In this document: one piece after another, positions 1 through 10,584 of the stretch
Position numbering within the stretch: the first letter of the stretch is position 1
Layout of the letters: every line of letters starts with the position of its first letter
Origin: Osmia lignaria lignaria
Taxonomy: Eukaryota > Arthropoda > Insecta > Hymenoptera > Megachilidae
DNA length: 64,000 nt
Assembly (NCBI RefSeq): GCF_051020975.1
Contig: NW_027478159.1
Span: forward strand, 7,518,501-7,582,500
Direction: 5' to 3'
Notes under the pieces: generated by a model
Seen by the model: only the letters and a program-made list of their open reading frames with translations
Told to the model about the DNA's origin: nothing
The model's database searches: none
Position numbers and translations under genes: made by a program

Positions 1-45
1 AAGTTCCGAAGCCGCACCAACATAATAGAGATACAGAAACACCGT

Positions 46-83
46 GGCCCCTTTCTTTGAGATAACTCTGCACTAGTGCGAGC
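46..83 (+). repeat. Internal duplication, arm A
   Basis: Positions 46-72 match 160-186 at 24 of 27 bases, from GGCCCC through GAGATAA to CTGCA. Both arms are followed by GCGAGC (78-83 here, 204-209 in arm B). The same pair recurs in essentially every monomer, so this is the older of two nested levels of repetition. It suggests that the 322-bp unit arose partly by a 114-bp-offset internal duplication. Seen directly; the evolutionary reading is inference. Confidence 0.8.
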
Positions 84-112
84 CGCCAATGCCACTTCCA
101 GCTTAGCTGTGC

Positions 113-136
113 AGAAGAAGAACAACAAGAAGAAGA
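113..136 (+). repeat. Perfect 24-bp purine-rich mirror repeat
   Basis: The tract is GAA units, then two CAA units, then GAA units. Read left to right or right to left on the same strand it is identical, with its centre between 124 and 125. The only pyrimidines are C at 123 and 126. Homopurine mirror repeats are known to adopt intramolecular triplex (H-DNA) forms; the two C interruptions would weaken this. The tract recurs in most monomers. An A-to-G change (GAGGAAC) breaks the symmetry in several monomers between 44 and 58 kb, for example near 44224. Both multi-base deletions in the window fall in this tract. Confidence 0.85.
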
Positions 137-159
137 AATATCTCGAAATATGTCCGTCA

Positions 160-209
160 GGCCCCTTCCCTTGAGATAAATCTGCAAATATCTCGGAAAC
201 GAAGCGAGC
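160..209 (+). repeat. Internal duplication, arm B
   Basis: This is the partner of arm A, displaced by 114 bp. After the shared CTGCA it carries 12 extra bases before the shared GCGAGC, in the stretch that holds the AAATATCTCGG element (186-196). That element may therefore be an insertion relative to arm A, or arm A may have lost it. Minus-strand frames that look like short proteins open next to this arm, but at TTG. Confidence 0.78.
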
Positions 210-281
210 TATGGCAAAATGTTAGGAGACCTTTTTTGTAGAGAATTATGTTTCCTACAATTTATGTTCTACGATATTTTT

Positions 282-287
282 TGATCA
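282..287. other. Conserved TGATCA site, one per monomer
   Basis: This palindrome follows a T6 run and is present in nearly every monomer, so it serves as the phase mark used throughout. It is lost in specific variants: GATGAG (b-type, e.g. 23140), GAGCAG (d-type, e.g. 23784), GAACAG (60475, 62085, 63695), TTAATCAG (35376, 43103, 51796) and TTATCAG (44068, 44390 and relatives). A digest at this site should give a 322-bp ladder with 644-bp bands where it is lost. Confidence 0.9.
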
Positions 288-606
288 GAAGCGTAGTTTT
301 CGAGATATATCGAGATATTTAAAAGTTCCGAAGCCGCACCAACATAATAGAGATACAGAAACACCGTGGCCCCTTTCTTTGAGATAACTCTGCACTAGTG
401 CGAGCCGCAAATGCCACTTCCAGCTTAGCTGTGCAGAAGAAGAACAACAAGAAGAAGAAATATCTCGAAATATGTCCGTCAGGCCCCTTCCCTTGAGATA
501 AATCTGCAAATATCTCGGAAACAAAACGAGCTATGGCAAAATGTTAAGAGACCTTTTTTGTAGAGAATTAAGTTTCCTACTTTTTATGTTTTATGATATT
601 TTTTGA
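285..606. repeat. Exemplar satellite monomer (322 bp)
   Basis: This is the first complete monomer in the chosen phase. In order it holds the second half of TGATCA, two CGAGATAT-type elements, a GC-richer core with the arm GGCCCCTTTCTTTGAGATAA, an AGCTTAGCT near-palindrome, a GAA/CAA purine-rich tract, a second arm GGCCCCTTCCCTTGAGATAA, an AAATATCTCGG element, and an AT-rich tail with T6 runs ending before the next TGATCA. GC is about 41% by hand count of the equivalent 1-322. Two nucleosome repeats of about 161 bp would fit in one unit, but that is only a length coincidence unless mapped. I do not recognise the family by name. Confidence 0.97.
300..320 (+). repeat. Paired TCGAGATAT elements with inverted partners
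   Basis: Two forward copies lie here: TCGAGATAT at 300-308 and TCGAGATATTT at 310-320. The second is the exact reverse complement of AAATATCTCGA at 136-146 (and of its counterpart at 458-468 in the next monomer). Ten of its bases also pair with AAATATCTCG at 186-195. Each monomer thus carries two direct and two inverted copies of a 9-11 bp element. Monomers of the other haplotype read TCAAGATATTT and lose one pair. Dyad symmetries are a known recurring feature of centromeric satellites; a function here is inference. Confidence 0.75.
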
Positions 607-724
607 TCAGATGCGTAGTTTTCGAGATATATCGAGATATTTAAAAGTTCCGAAACCGCACCAACATAATAGAGATACAGAAACACCGTGGCCCCTTTCT
701 TTGAGATAACTCTGCACTATTGCG

Positions 725-747
725 AGCTGCAAATGCCACTTCCAGCT
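725..747 (+). repeat. Short inverted repeat AGCTG/CAGCT
   Basis: AGCTG at 725-729 and CAGCT at 743-747 form 5-bp arms around a 13-nt loop. The right arm is also part of CAGCTTAGCTG, itself two 5-bp arms about one central base. The arrangement is present in monomers of the 'actattgcgagctgc' haplotype and absent in the 'actagtgcgagccgc' haplotype. The arms are short, so folding in duplex DNA is unlikely without strain or transcription. Confidence 0.55.
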
Positions 748-914
748 TAGCTGTGCAGAAGAAGAACAACAAGAAGAAGAATTATCTCGAAATATGTCCG
801 TCAGGCCCCTTCCCTTGAGATAAATCTGCAAATATCTCGGAAACCAAGCGAGCTGTGGCAAAATGTTAAGAGACATTTTTTGTAGAGAATTAAGTTTGCT
901 ACTTTTTATGTTCT

Positions 915-1250
915 ATGATATTTTTTGATCAGACGCGTAGTTCTCGAGATATATCAAGATATTTGAAAGTTCCGAAGCCGCACCAACATAATAGAGATAC
1001 AGAAACACCGTGGCCCCTTTCTTTGAGAGAACTCTGCACTATTCCGAGCTGTAAATGCCACTTCCAGCTTAGCTGTGCAGAAGAAGAACAACAAGAAGAA
1101 GAAATACCTCGAAATATGTCCGTCAGGCCCCTTCCCTTGAGATATATCTGCAAATATCTCGGAAACGAAGCGAGCTATGGCAAAATGTTAAGAGACCTTT
1201 TTTGTAGAGAATTATGTTTCCTACAATTTATGTTCTATGATATTTTTTGA
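915..1250 (+). other. Satellite-embedded 111-codon open frame (P monomer)
   Basis: An ATG-initiated plus-strand frame runs across a whole P monomer into the next. It opens because P has GAGAGAAC instead of GAGATAAC and GATATATC instead of GATAAATC, removing two in-frame TAA stops. The same frame recurs at 4133-4468, 7352-7687, 10571-10906, 11859-12194 and 14757-15092. The peptide is low in recognisable character (a Glu/Gln-rich stretch from the GAA/CAA tract, no domain, no signal peptide). I regard it as a by-product of the repeat, not a gene; confidence refers to the frame being present. Confidence 0.6.
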
Positions 1251-4146
1251 TCGGAAGCGTAGTTTTCGAGATATATCGAGATATTTAAAAGTTCCGAAGC
1301 CGCACCAACATAATAGAGATACAAAAACACCGTAGCCCCTTTCTTTGAGATAACTCTGCACTAGTGCTAGCCGCAAATGCCACTTCCAGCTTAGCTGTGC
1401 AGAAGAAGAACAACAAGAAGAAGAAATATCTGGAAACATGTCCGTCAGGCCCCTTGCCTTGAGATAAATCTGCAAATATCTCGGAAACGAAGCGAGCTAT
1501 GGCAAAATGTTAAGAGACCTTTTTTGTAGAGAATTAAGTTTGCTACTTTTTATGTTCTATGATATTTTTTGATCAGACGCGTAGATCTCGAGATATATCA
1601 AGATATTTGAAAGTTCCGAAGCCGCACCAACATAATAGAGATACAGAAACACCGTGGCCCCTTTCTTTGAGATAACTCTGCACTATTGCGAGCTGCAAAT
1701 GCCACTTCCAGCCTAGCTGTGCAGAAGAAGAACAACAAGAAGAAGAAATATCTCGAAATATGTCCGTCAGGCCCTTCCATTGAGATATATCTGCAAATAT
1801 CTCGGAAACCAAGCGAGCTATGGCAAAATGTTAAGAGACCTTTTTTGTAGAGAATTATGTTTCCTACAATTTATGTTCTATGATATTTTTTGATCAGAAG
1901 CGTAGTTTTCGAGATATATCGAGATATTTAAAAGTTCCGACGCCGCACCAACATAATAGAGATACAGAAACACCGTGGCCCCTTTCTTTGAGATAACTCT
2001 GCACTAGTGCGAGCCGCAAATGCCACTTCCAGCTTAGCTGTGCAGAAGAAGAACAACAAGAAGAAGAAATATCTCGAAATATGTCCGTCAGGCCCCTTCC
2101 CTTGAGATAAATCTGCAAATATCTCGGAAACGAAGCGAGCTATGGCAAAATGTTAAGAGACGTTTTTTGTAGAGAATTATGTTTCCTACAAATTATGTTC
2201 TACGATATTTTTTGATCAGAAGCGTAGTTTTCGAGATATATCGAGATATTTAAAAATTCCGACGCCGCACCAACATAATAGAGATACAGAAACACCGTGG
2301 CCCCTTTCTTTGAGATAACTCTGCACTAGTGCGAGCCGCAAATGCCACTTCCAGCTTAGCTGTGCAGAAGAAGAACAACAAGAAGAAGAAATATCTCGAA
2401 ATATGTCCGTCAGGCCCCTTCCCTTGAGATAAATCTGCAAATATCTCGGAAACGAAGCGAGCTATGGCAAAATGTTAGGAGACCTTTTTTGTAGAGAATT
2501 ATGTTTCCTACAATTTATGTTCTACGGTATTTTTTGATCAGAAGCGTAGTTTTCGAGATATATCGAGATATTTAAAAGTTCCGAAGCCACACCAACATAA
2601 TAGAGATACAGAAACACCGTGGCCCCTTTCTTTGAGATAGCTCTGCACTATTGCCAGCTGTAAATGCCACTTCCAGCTTAGCTGTGCAGAAGAAGAACAA
2701 CAAGAAGAAGAAATACCTCGAAATATGTCCGTCAGGCCCTTCCATTGAGATATATCTGCAAATATCTCGGAAACGAAGCGAGCTATGGCAAAATGTTAAG
2801 AGACCTTTTTTGTAGAGAATTATGTTTCCTACAATTTATGTTCTATGATATTTTTTGATCAGAAGCGTAGTTTTCGAGATATATCGAGATATTTAAAAGT
2901 TCCGAAGCCGCACCAACATAATAGAGATACAGAAACACCGTGGCCCCTTTCTTTGAGATAACTCTGCACTAGTGCGAGCCGCCAATGCCACTTCCAGCTT
3001 AGCTGTGCAGAAGAAGAACAACAAGAAGAAGAAATATCTCGAAATATGTCCGTCAGGCCCCTTCCCTTGAGATAAATCTGCAAATATCTCGGAAACGAAG
3101 CGAGCTATGGCAAAATGTTAGGAGACCTTTTTTGTAGAGAATTATGTTTCCTACAATTTATGTTCTACGATATTTTTTGATCAGAAGCGTAGTTTTCGAG
3201 ATATATCGAGATATTTAAAAGTTCCGAAGCCGCACCAACATAATAGAGATACAGAAACACCGTGGCCCCTTTCTTTGAGATAACTCTGCACTAGTGCGAG
3301 CCGCAAATGCCACTTCCAGCTTAGCTGTGCAGAAGAAGAACAACAAGAAGAAGAAATATCTCGAAATATGTCCGTCAGGCCCCTTCCCTTGAGATAAATC
3401 TGCAAATATCTCGGAAACAAAACGAGCTATGGCAAAATGTTAAGAGACCTTTTTTGTAGAGAATTAAGTTTCCTACTTTTTATGTTTTATGATATTTTTT
3501 GATCAGATGCGTAGTTTTCGAGATATATCGAGATATTTAAAAGTTCCGAAACCGCACCAACATAATAGAGATACAGAAACACCGTGGCCCCTTTCTTTGA
3601 GATAACTCTGCACTATTGCGAGCTGCAAATGCCACTTCCAGCTTAGCTGTGCAGAAGAAGAACAACAAGAAGAAGAATTATCTCGAAATATGTCCGTCAG
3701 GCCCCTTCCCTTGAGATAAATCTGCAAATATCTCGGAAACCAAGCGAGCTATGGCAAAATGCTAAGAGACCTTTTTTGTAGAGAATTAAGTTTGCTACTT
3801 TTTATGTTCTATGATATTTTTTGATCAGACGCGTAGTTCTCGAGATATATCAAGATATTTGAAAGTTCCGAAGCCGCACCAACATAATAGAGATACAGAA
3901 ACACCGTGGCCCCTTTCTTTGAGATAACTCTGCACTATTGCGAGCTGCAAATGCCACTTCCAGCCTAGCTGTGCAGAAGAAGAACAACAAGAAGAAGAAA
4001 TATCTCGAAATATGTCCGTCAGGCCCCTTCCCTTGAGATAAATCTGCAAATATCTCGGAAACGAAGCGAGCTATGGCAAAATGTTAAGAGACCTTTTTTG
4101 TAGAGAATTAAGTTTGCTACTTTTTATCTTCTATGATATTTTTTGA
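929..4146. repeat. 10-monomer HOR, copy 1 (3218 bp)
   Basis: Order: P (929), Q (1251), G' (1573), C (1894), D (2216), X (2538), W (2859), L (3181), N (3503), G (3825). P is recognised by GAGAGAACTC, Q by ATACAAAAACACC, C and D by GACGCCGCACC, X by GCCACACC with GATAGCTC, G by CAGCCTAGC. G' and X both carry the same 1-bp deletion, in GGCCCTTCCATTG, which gives 3218 rather than 3220 bp. Confidence 0.88.
1770..1782. other. Inherited 1-bp deletion (GGCCCTTCCATTG)
   Basis: One base is lost from the usual GGCCCCTTCCCTTG, with a C-to-A change beside it. The identical lesion is at about 2735-2748, 4988-5000 and 8851-8862, in G' and X monomers. The four share one origin and spread with the HOR. It breaks the open minus-strand frame. 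Confidence 0.85.
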
Positions 4147-7100
4147 TCAGACGCGTAGTTCTCGAGATATATCAAGATATTTGAAAGTTCCGAAGCCGCA
4201 CCAACATAATAGAGATACCGAAACACCGTGGCCCCTTTCTTTGAGAGAACTCTGCACTATTCCGAGCTGTAAATGCCACTTCCAGCTTAGCTGTGCAGAA
4301 GAAGAACAACAAGAAGAAGAAATACCTCGAAATATGTCCGTCAGGCCCCTTCCCTTGAGATATATCTGCAAATATCTCGGAAACGAAGCGAGCTATGGCA
4401 AAATGTTAAGAGACCTTTTTTGTAGAGAATTATGTTTCCTACAATTTATGTTCTATGATATTTTTTGATCAGAAGCGTAGTTTTCGAGATATATCGAGAC
4501 ATTTAAAAGTTCCGAAGCCGCACCAACATAATAGAGATACAAAAACACCGTAGCCCCTTTCTTTGAGATAACTCTGCACTAGTGCTAGCCGCAAATGCCA
4601 CTTCCAGCTTAGCTGTGCAGAAGAAGAACAACAAGAAGAAGAAATATCTGGAAACATGTCCGTCAGGCCCCTTGCCTTGAGATAAATCTGCAAATATCTC
4701 GGAAACGAAGCGAGCTATGGCAAAATGTTAAGAGACCTTTTTTGTAGAGAATTAAGTTTGCTACTTTTTATGTTCTATGATATTTTTTGATCAGACGCGT
4801 AGATCTCGAGATATATCAAGATACTTGAAAGTTCCGAAGCCGCACCAACATAATAGAGATACAGAAACACCGTGGCCCCTTTCTTTGAGATAACTCTGCA
4901 CTATTGCGAGCTGCAAATGCCACTTCCAGCCTAGCTGTGCAGAAGAAGAACAACAAGAAGAAGAAATATCTCGAAATATGTCCGTCAGGCCCTTCCATTG
5001 AGATATATCTGCAAATATCTCGGAAACGAAGCGAGCTATGGCAAAATGTTAAGAGACCTTTTTTGTAGAGAATTATGTTTCCTACAATTTATGTTCTATG
5101 ATATTTTTTGATCAGAAGCGTAGTTTTCGAGATATATCAAGATATTTAAAAGTTCCGAAGCCGCACCAACATAATAGAGATACAGAAACACCGTGGCCCC
5201 TTTCTTTGAGATAACTCTGCACTATTGCGAGCTGCAAATGCCACTTCCAGCCTAGCTGTGCAGAAGAAGAACAACAAGAAGAAGAAATATCTCGAAATAT
5301 GTCCGTCAGGCCCCTTCCCTTGAGATAAATCTGCAAATATCTCGGAAACGAAGCGAGCTATGGCAAAATGTTAAGAGACGTTTTTTGTAGAGAATTATGT
5401 TTCCTACAATTTATGTTCTACGATATTTTTTGATCAGAAGCGTAGTTTTCGAGATATATCGAGATATTTAAAAGTTCCGAAGCCGCACCAACATAATAGA
5501 GATACAGAAACACCGTGGCCCCTTTCCTTGAGATAACTCTGCACTAGTGCGAGCCGCCAATGCCACTTCCAGCTTAGCTGTGCAGAAGAAGAACAACAAG
5601 AAGAAGAAATATCTCGAAATATGTCCGTCAGGCCCCTTCCCTTGAGATAAATCTGCAAATATCTCGGAAACGAAGCGAGCTATGGCAAAATGTTAAGAGA
5701 CCTTTTTTGTAGAGAATTATGTTTCCTACAATTTATCTTCTATGATATTTTTTGATCAGAAGCGTAGTTTTCGAGATATATCGAGATATTTAAAAGTGAC
5801 GAAGCCGCACCAACATAATAGAGATACAGAAACACCGTGGCCCCTTTCTTTGAGATAACTCTGCACTAGTGCGAGCCGCCAATGCCACTTCCAGCTTCGC
5901 TGTGCAGAAGAAGAACAACAAGAAGAAGAAATATCTCGAAATATGTCCGTCAGGCCCCTTCCCTTGAGATACATCTGCAAATATCTCGGAAACGAAGCGA
6001 GCTATGGCAAAATGTTAAGAGACCTTTTTTGTAGAGAATTATGTTTCCTACAATTTATATTCTATGATATTTTTTGATCAGAAGCGTAGTTTTCGAGATA
6101 TATCGAGATATTTAAAAGTTCCGAAGCCGCACCAACATAATAGAGATACAGAAACACCGTGGCCCCTTTCTTTGAGATAACTCTGCACTAGTGCGAGCCG
6201 CAAATGCCACTTCCAGCTTAGCTGTGCAGAAGAAGAACAACAAGAAGAAGAAATATCTCGAAATATGTCCGTCAGGCCCCTTCCCTTGAGATAAATCTGC
6301 AAATATCTCGGAAACAAAGCGAGATATGGCAAAATGTTAAGAGACCTTTTTTGTAGAGAATTAAGTTTCCTACTTTTTATGTTTTATGATATTTTTTGAT
6401 CAGATGCGTAGTTTTCGAGATATATCGAGATATTTAAAAGTTCCGAAGCCGCACCAACATAATAGAGATACAGAAACACCGTGGCCCCTTTCTTTGAGAT
6501 AACTCTGCACTATTGCGAGCTGCAAATGCCACTTCCAGCTTAGCTGTGCAGAAGAAGAACAACAAGAAGAAGAATTATCTCGAAATATGTCCGTCAGGCC
6601 CCTTCCCTTGAGATAAATCTGCAAATATCTCGGAAACCAAGCGAGCTATGGCAAAATGTTAAGAGACCTTTTTTGTAGAGAATTAAGTTTGCTACTTTTT
6701 ATGTTCTATGATATTTTTTGATCAGACGCGTAGTTCTCGAGATATATCAAGATATTTGAAAGTTCCGAAGCCGCACCAACATAATAGAGATACAGAAACA
6801 CCGTGGCCCCTTTCTTTGAGATAACTCTGCACTATTGCCAGCTGCAAATGCCACTTCCAGCCTAGCTGTGCAGAAGAAGAACAACAAGAAGAAGAAATAT
6901 CTCGAAATATGTCCGTCAGGCCCCTTCCCTTGAGATAAATCTGCAAATATCTCGGAAACGAAGCGAGCTATGGCAAAATGTTAAGAGAACCTTTTTGTAG
7001 AGAATTAAGTTTGCTACTTTTTGTGTTCTATGATATTTTTTGATCAGACGCGTAGTTCTCGAGATATATCAAGATATTTGAAAGTTCCGAAGCCGCACCA

Positions 7101-7365
7101 ACATAATAGAGATACAGAAACACCGTGGCCCCTTTCTTTGAGATAACTCTGCACTATTGCGAGCTGCAAATGCCACTTCCAGCTTAGCTGTGCAGAAGAA
7201 GAACAACAAGAAGAAGAAATATCTCGAAATATGTCCGTCAGGCCCCTTCCCTTGAGATAAATCTGCAAATATCTCGGAAACGAAGCGAGCTGTGGCAAAA
7301 TGTTAAGAGACATTTTTTGTAGAGAATTAAGTTTGCTACTTTTTATGTTCTATGATATTTTTTGA
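4147..7365. repeat. 10-monomer HOR, copy 2 (3219 bp)
   Basis: Order: P (4147), Q (4469), G' (4791), G (5112), W (5434), W' (5756), L' (6078), N (6400), G (6722), H (7044). Its length equals that of its neighbours, but the internal order does not: C, D and X are missing and a second W plus G and H are present. Equal length with different content implies compensating losses and gains. W' has private changes (AAGTGACG and CTTCGCTGTG) not seen in other W monomers. Confidence 0.87.
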
Positions 7366-10300
7366 TCAGACGCGTAGTTCTCGAGATATATCAAGATATT
7401 TGAAAGTTCCGAAGCCGCACCAACATAATAGAGATACAGAAACACCGTGGCCCCTTTCTTTGAGAGAACTCTGCACTATTCCGAGCTGTAAATGCCACTT
7501 CCAGCTTAGCTGTGCAGAAGAAGAACAACAAGAAGAAGAAATACCTCGAAATATGTCCGTCAGGCCCCTTCCCTTGAGATATATCTGCAAATATCTCGGA
7601 AACGAAGCGAGCTATGGCAAAATGTTAAGAGACCTTTTTTGTAGAGAATTATGTTTCCTACAATTTATGTTCTATGATATTTTTTGATCAGAAGCGCAGT
7701 TTTCGAGATATATCGAGATATTTAAAAGTTCCGAAGCCGCACCAACATAATAGAGATACAAAAACACCGTGGCCCCTTTCTTTGAGATAACTCTGCACTA
7801 GTGCTAGCCGCAAATGCCACTTCCAGCTTAGCTGTGCAGAAGAAGAACAACAAGAAGAAGAAATATCTCGAAACATGTCCGTCAGGCCCCTTGCCTTGAG
7901 ATAAATCTGCAAATATCTCGGAAACGAAGCGAGCTTTGGCAAAATGTTAAGAGACCTTTTTTGTAGAGAATTAAGTTTGCTACTTTTTATGTTCTATGAT
8001 ATTTTTTGATCAGACGCGTAGTTCTCGAGATATATCGAGATATTTGAAAGTTCCGAAGCCGCACCAACATAATAGAGATACAGAAACACCGTGGCCCCTT
8101 TCTTTGAGATAACTCTGCACTATTGCGAGCTGCAAATGCCACTTCCAGCCTAGCTGTGCAGAAGAAGAACAACAAGAAGAAGAAATATCTCGAAATATGT
8201 CCGTCAGGCCCCTTCCCTTGAGATAAATCTGCAAATATCTCGGAAACGAAGCGAGCTATGGCAAAATGTTAAGAGACCTTTTTTGTAGAGAATTAAGTTT
8301 GCTACTTTTTATGTTCTATGATATTTTTTGATCAGACGCGTAGTTCTCGAGATATATCAAGATATTTGAAAGTTCCGAAGCCGCACCAACATAATAGAGA
8401 TACAGAAACACCGTGGCCCCTTTCTTTGAGATAACTCTGCACTATTGCGAGCTGCAAATGCCACTTCCAGCTTAGCTGTGCAGAAGAAGAACAACAAGAA
8501 GAAGAAATATCTCGAAATATGTCCGTCAGGCCCCTTCCCTTGAGATAAATCTGCAAATATCTCGGAAACGAAGCGAGCTATGGCAAAATGTTAAGAGACG
8601 TTTTTTGTAGAGAATTATGTTTCCTACAATTTATGTTCTACGATATTTTTTGATCAGAAGCGTAGTTTTCGAGATATATCGAGATATTTAAAAGTTCCGA
8701 AGCCACACCAACATAATAGAGACACAGAAACACCGTGGCCCCTTTCTTTGAGATAGCTCTGCACTATTGCGAGCTGTAAATGCCACTTCCAGCTTAGCTG
8801 TGCAGAAGAAGAACAACAAGAAGAAGAAATACCTCGAAATATGTCCGTCAGGCCCTTCCATTGAGATATATCTGCAAATATCTCGGAAACGAAGCGAGCT
8901 ATGGCAAAATGTTAAGAGACCTTTTTTGTAGAGAATTATGTTTCCTACAATTTATGTTCTATGATATTTTTTGATCAGAAGCGTAGTTTTCGAGATATAT
9001 CGAGATATTTAAAAGTTCCGAAGCCGCACCAACATAATAGAGATACAGAAACACCGTGGCCCCTTTCTTTGAGATAACTCTGCACTAGTGCGAGCCGCCA
9101 ATGCCACTTCCAGCTTAGCTGTGCAGAAGAAGAACAACAAGAAGAAGAAATATCTCGAAATATGTCCGTCAGGCCCCTTCCCTTGAGATAAATCTGCAAA
9201 TATCTCGGAAACGAAGCGAGCTATGGCAAAATGTTAGGAGACCTTTTTTGTAGAGAATTATGTTTCCTACAATTTATGTTCTACGATATTTTTTGATCAG
9301 AAGCGTAGTTTTCGAGATATATCGAGATATTTAAAAGTTCCGAAGCCGCACCAACATAATAGAGATACAGAAACACCGTGGCCCCTTTCTTTGAGATAAC
9401 TCTGCACTAGTGCGAGCCGCAAATGCCACTTCCAGCTTAGCTGTGCAGAAGAAGAACAACAAGAAGAAGAAATATCTCGAAATATGTCCGTCAGGCCCCT
9501 TCCCTTGAGATAAATCTGCAAATATCTCGGAAACAAAACGAGCTATGGCAAAATGTTAAGAGACCTTTTTTGTAGAGAATTAAGTTTCCTACTTTTTATG
9601 TTTTATGATATTTTTTGATCAGATGCGTAGTTTTCGAGATATATCGAGATATTTAAAAGTTCCGAAACCGCACCAACATAATAGAGATACAGAAACACCG
9701 TGGCCCCTTTCTTTGAGATAACTCTGCACTATTGCGAGCTGCAAATGCCACTTCCAGCTTAGCTGTGCAGAAGAAGAACAACAAGAAGAAGAATTATCTC
9801 GAAATATGTCCGTCAGGCCCCTTCCCTTGAGATAAATCTGCAAATATCTCGGAAACCAAGCGAGCTATGGCAAAATGCTAAGAGACCTTTTTTGTAGAGA
9901 ATTAAGTTTGCTACTTTTTATGTTCTATGATATTTTTTGATCAGACGCGTAGTTCTCGAGATATATCAAGATATTTGAAAGTTCCGAAGCCGCACCAACA
10001 TAATAGAGATACAGAAACACCGTGGCCCCTTTCTTTGAGATAACTCTGCACTATTGCGAGCTGCAAATGCCACTTCCAGCCTAGCTGTGCAGAAGAAGAA
10101 CAACAAGAAGAAGAAATATCTCGAAATATGTCCGTCAGGCCCCTTCCCTTGAGATAAATCTGCAAATATCTCGGAAACGAAGCGAGCTATGGCAAAATGT
10201 TAAGAGACCTTTTTTGTAGAGAATTAAGTTAGCTACTTTTTATCTTCTATGATATTTTTTGATCAGACGCGTAGTTCTCGAGATATATCAAGATATTTGA

Positions 10301-10584
10301 AAGTTCCGAAGCCGCACCAACATAATAGAGATACAGAAACACCGTGGCCCCTTTCTTTGAGATAACTCTGCACTATTGCGAGCTGCAAATGCCACTTCCA
10401 GCTTAGCTGTGCAGAAGAAGAACAACAAGAAGAAGAAATATCTCGAAATATGTCCGTCAGGCCCCTTCCCTTGAGATAAATCTGCAAATATCTCGGAAAC
10501 GAAGCGAGCTGTGGCAAAATGTTAAGAGACATTTTTTGTAGAGAATTAAGTTTGCTACTTTTTATGTTCTATGATATTTTTTGA
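7366..10584. repeat. 10-monomer HOR, copy 3 (3219 bp)
   Basis: Order: P (7366), Q' (7688), G (8010), H (8332), X (8654), W (8975), L (9297), N (9619), G (9941), H (10263). The W-L-N-G part closely matches 2859-4146, including the ACAAAACGAG tail of L and the GCTAAGAG variant in the tail of N. Q' lacks the GTAGCC variant of the Q at 1251 and 4469, and has GAAGCGCAG at its start. Confidence 0.88.

Larger units (their letters stand above)
1..928. repeat. Partial HOR copy, left edge (W-L-N types)
   Basis: It contains a partial W-type monomer (GCCGCCAATGCC), an L-type monomer at 285 marked by ACAAAACGAG, and an N-type monomer at 607 marked by GAATTATCTCG. The same W-L-N order occurs at 2859-3824 and 8975-9940. 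The 607 monomer is a hybrid: its beginning is N-type, but its tail (GAGCTGTGG and AGACATTTTTTG) is the tail of the H-type monomer that precedes P elsewhere (7044, 10263). This is the scar of an unequal exchange that removed the G and H monomers. Confidence 0.85.

Noticed and set aside
113..140. Independent GAA microsatellite
   Set aside because: The tract is part of each monomer and nearly constant in length, so it is not a free-standing expanding microsatellite.
181..212. CENP-B box
   Set aside because: The reverse strand reads CTTCGTTTCCGAG, which matches the first seven bases of the mammalian box, but the required downstream A and CGGG are absent. It is at most a half-match and probably chance.
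228..282. T6 runs as transcription terminators or phased bending tracts
   Set aside because: No transcription unit or stable GC-rich hairpin precedes them, and the two T6 runs are about 45 bp apart, which is not a clear helical phase.
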